This document shows positions 13,309 through 13,481 of a DNA stretch of 13,481 nt, piece after piece. The notes below the pieces were generated by a model. The model ran no database searches. It was not told the DNA's origin and saw nothing but the letters and a program-made list of their open reading frames with translations. Each line of letters starts with the position of its first letter. The stretch's first letter is position 1. Location of the stretch: positions 1 through 13,481 of the forward strand of contig JAAYHT010000129.1 of NCBI GenBank assembly GCA_012735285.1, read 5' to 3'. A program made the translations under genes and the position numbers. This DNA is from Clostridiales bacterium. Lineage in GTDB: Bacteria; Bacillota; Clostridia; Peptostreptococcales; Anaerovoracaceae.

Positions 13309-13481
13309 TAGTCCTCTTCCCCCAATCTATAACCGAATCCCCATACCGTTTTTATAACCTGGGGGTTAGAAGCATCATCCTCAATCTTTCCCCTCATCCT
13401 TCTAATATGGACATCTACAGTTTTTAAATCCCCAAAGTAGTTTTCACCCCACACACTATTCATAATCTCGTTTCTTGAAAA
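13308..13481 (-). CDS. OmpR/PhoB-type response regulator, C-terminal fragment
   Basis: Only the last 57 residues are inside the window; the rest lies past the right edge. SRNEIMNSVWGENYFGDLKT followed by VDVHIRRMRGKIEDD and VIKTVWGFGYRLGE is the end of the OmpR-type winged-helix DNA-binding domain, including the recognition helix and wing. It activates or represses genes after phosphorylation by a kinase. Its TAA overlaps the ATG of the histidine kinase by one base, so the two are a coupled cognate pair. Targets are unknown; the lipoprotein gene in the same operon may be part of its signalling loop. Confidence 0.93.
   Translation of the reverse strand, partial: FSRNEIMNSVWGENYFGDLKTVDVHIRRMRGKIEDDASNPQVIKTVWGFGYRLGEED

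Noticed and set aside
1..13481. CRISPR array, tRNA or rRNA genes
   Set aside because: No regularly spaced direct repeats and no tRNA or rRNA-like sequence were noticed.

Overview
The window reads as chromosome of an anaerobic, low-GC Bacillota (Clostridia-like) bacterium. The sequence is AT-rich, with strong AGGAGG-type ribosome binding sites, occasional GTG starts, a tungsten/molybdenum aldehyde oxidoreductase (AOR) cluster, and an SdpR/SdpI pair. The genus cannot be fixed from sequence alone.

Plus strand, 1-8268 (metabolic block). The window opens with the tail of a cyclase-family hydrolase. Next comes a fused NDP-forming acyl-CoA synthetase, an enzyme type that can make ATP from acyl-CoA. 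A 325-base gene-free stretch follows, rich in inverted repeats: a perfect 20-base palindrome, an 18-base inverted-repeat pair enclosing about 85 bases, and two hairpins. Then a tight five-gene operon begins: a radical SAM/SPASM protein, a two-cluster ferredoxin subunit, an AOR-family enzyme, a MoaD/ThiS-like protein, and a DMSO-reductase-superfamily molybdopterin enzyme resembling acetylene hydratase. The likely logic is that the pterin enzymes convert an unknown substrate, the ferredoxin carries electrons, the radical SAM protein helps maturation, and the acyl-CoA ligase links the acid product to ATP. The substrate is unknown.

Plus strand, 8269-9311. A strong intrinsic terminator ends the metabolic block. 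It runs directly into an extended -10 promoter for a flavodoxin-domain protein and the ribosome-assembly protein YhbY. Region 9312-9495 holds only a possible scrap of a VanZ-like gene.

Minus strand, 9496-13481. Read in transcription order (right to left), there is the end of an OmpR-type response regulator, a sensor histidine kinase, and a lipoprotein of unknown function, packed as one operon. They are followed by an ArsR-type autorepressor (SdpR-like) and an SdpI-like membrane protein. That pair has its own consensus promoter (TTGACA, 17 bases, TATAAT), whose start site lies in a palindromic operator.

A recurring oddity is broken reading frames. The AOR gene has an apparent GT-dinucleotide duplication, the histidine kinase has an in-frame TAA, and the molybdopterin enzyme seems to lose its C-terminal tail to a one-base shift. 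These may be real decay or sequence errors; raw reads would decide.
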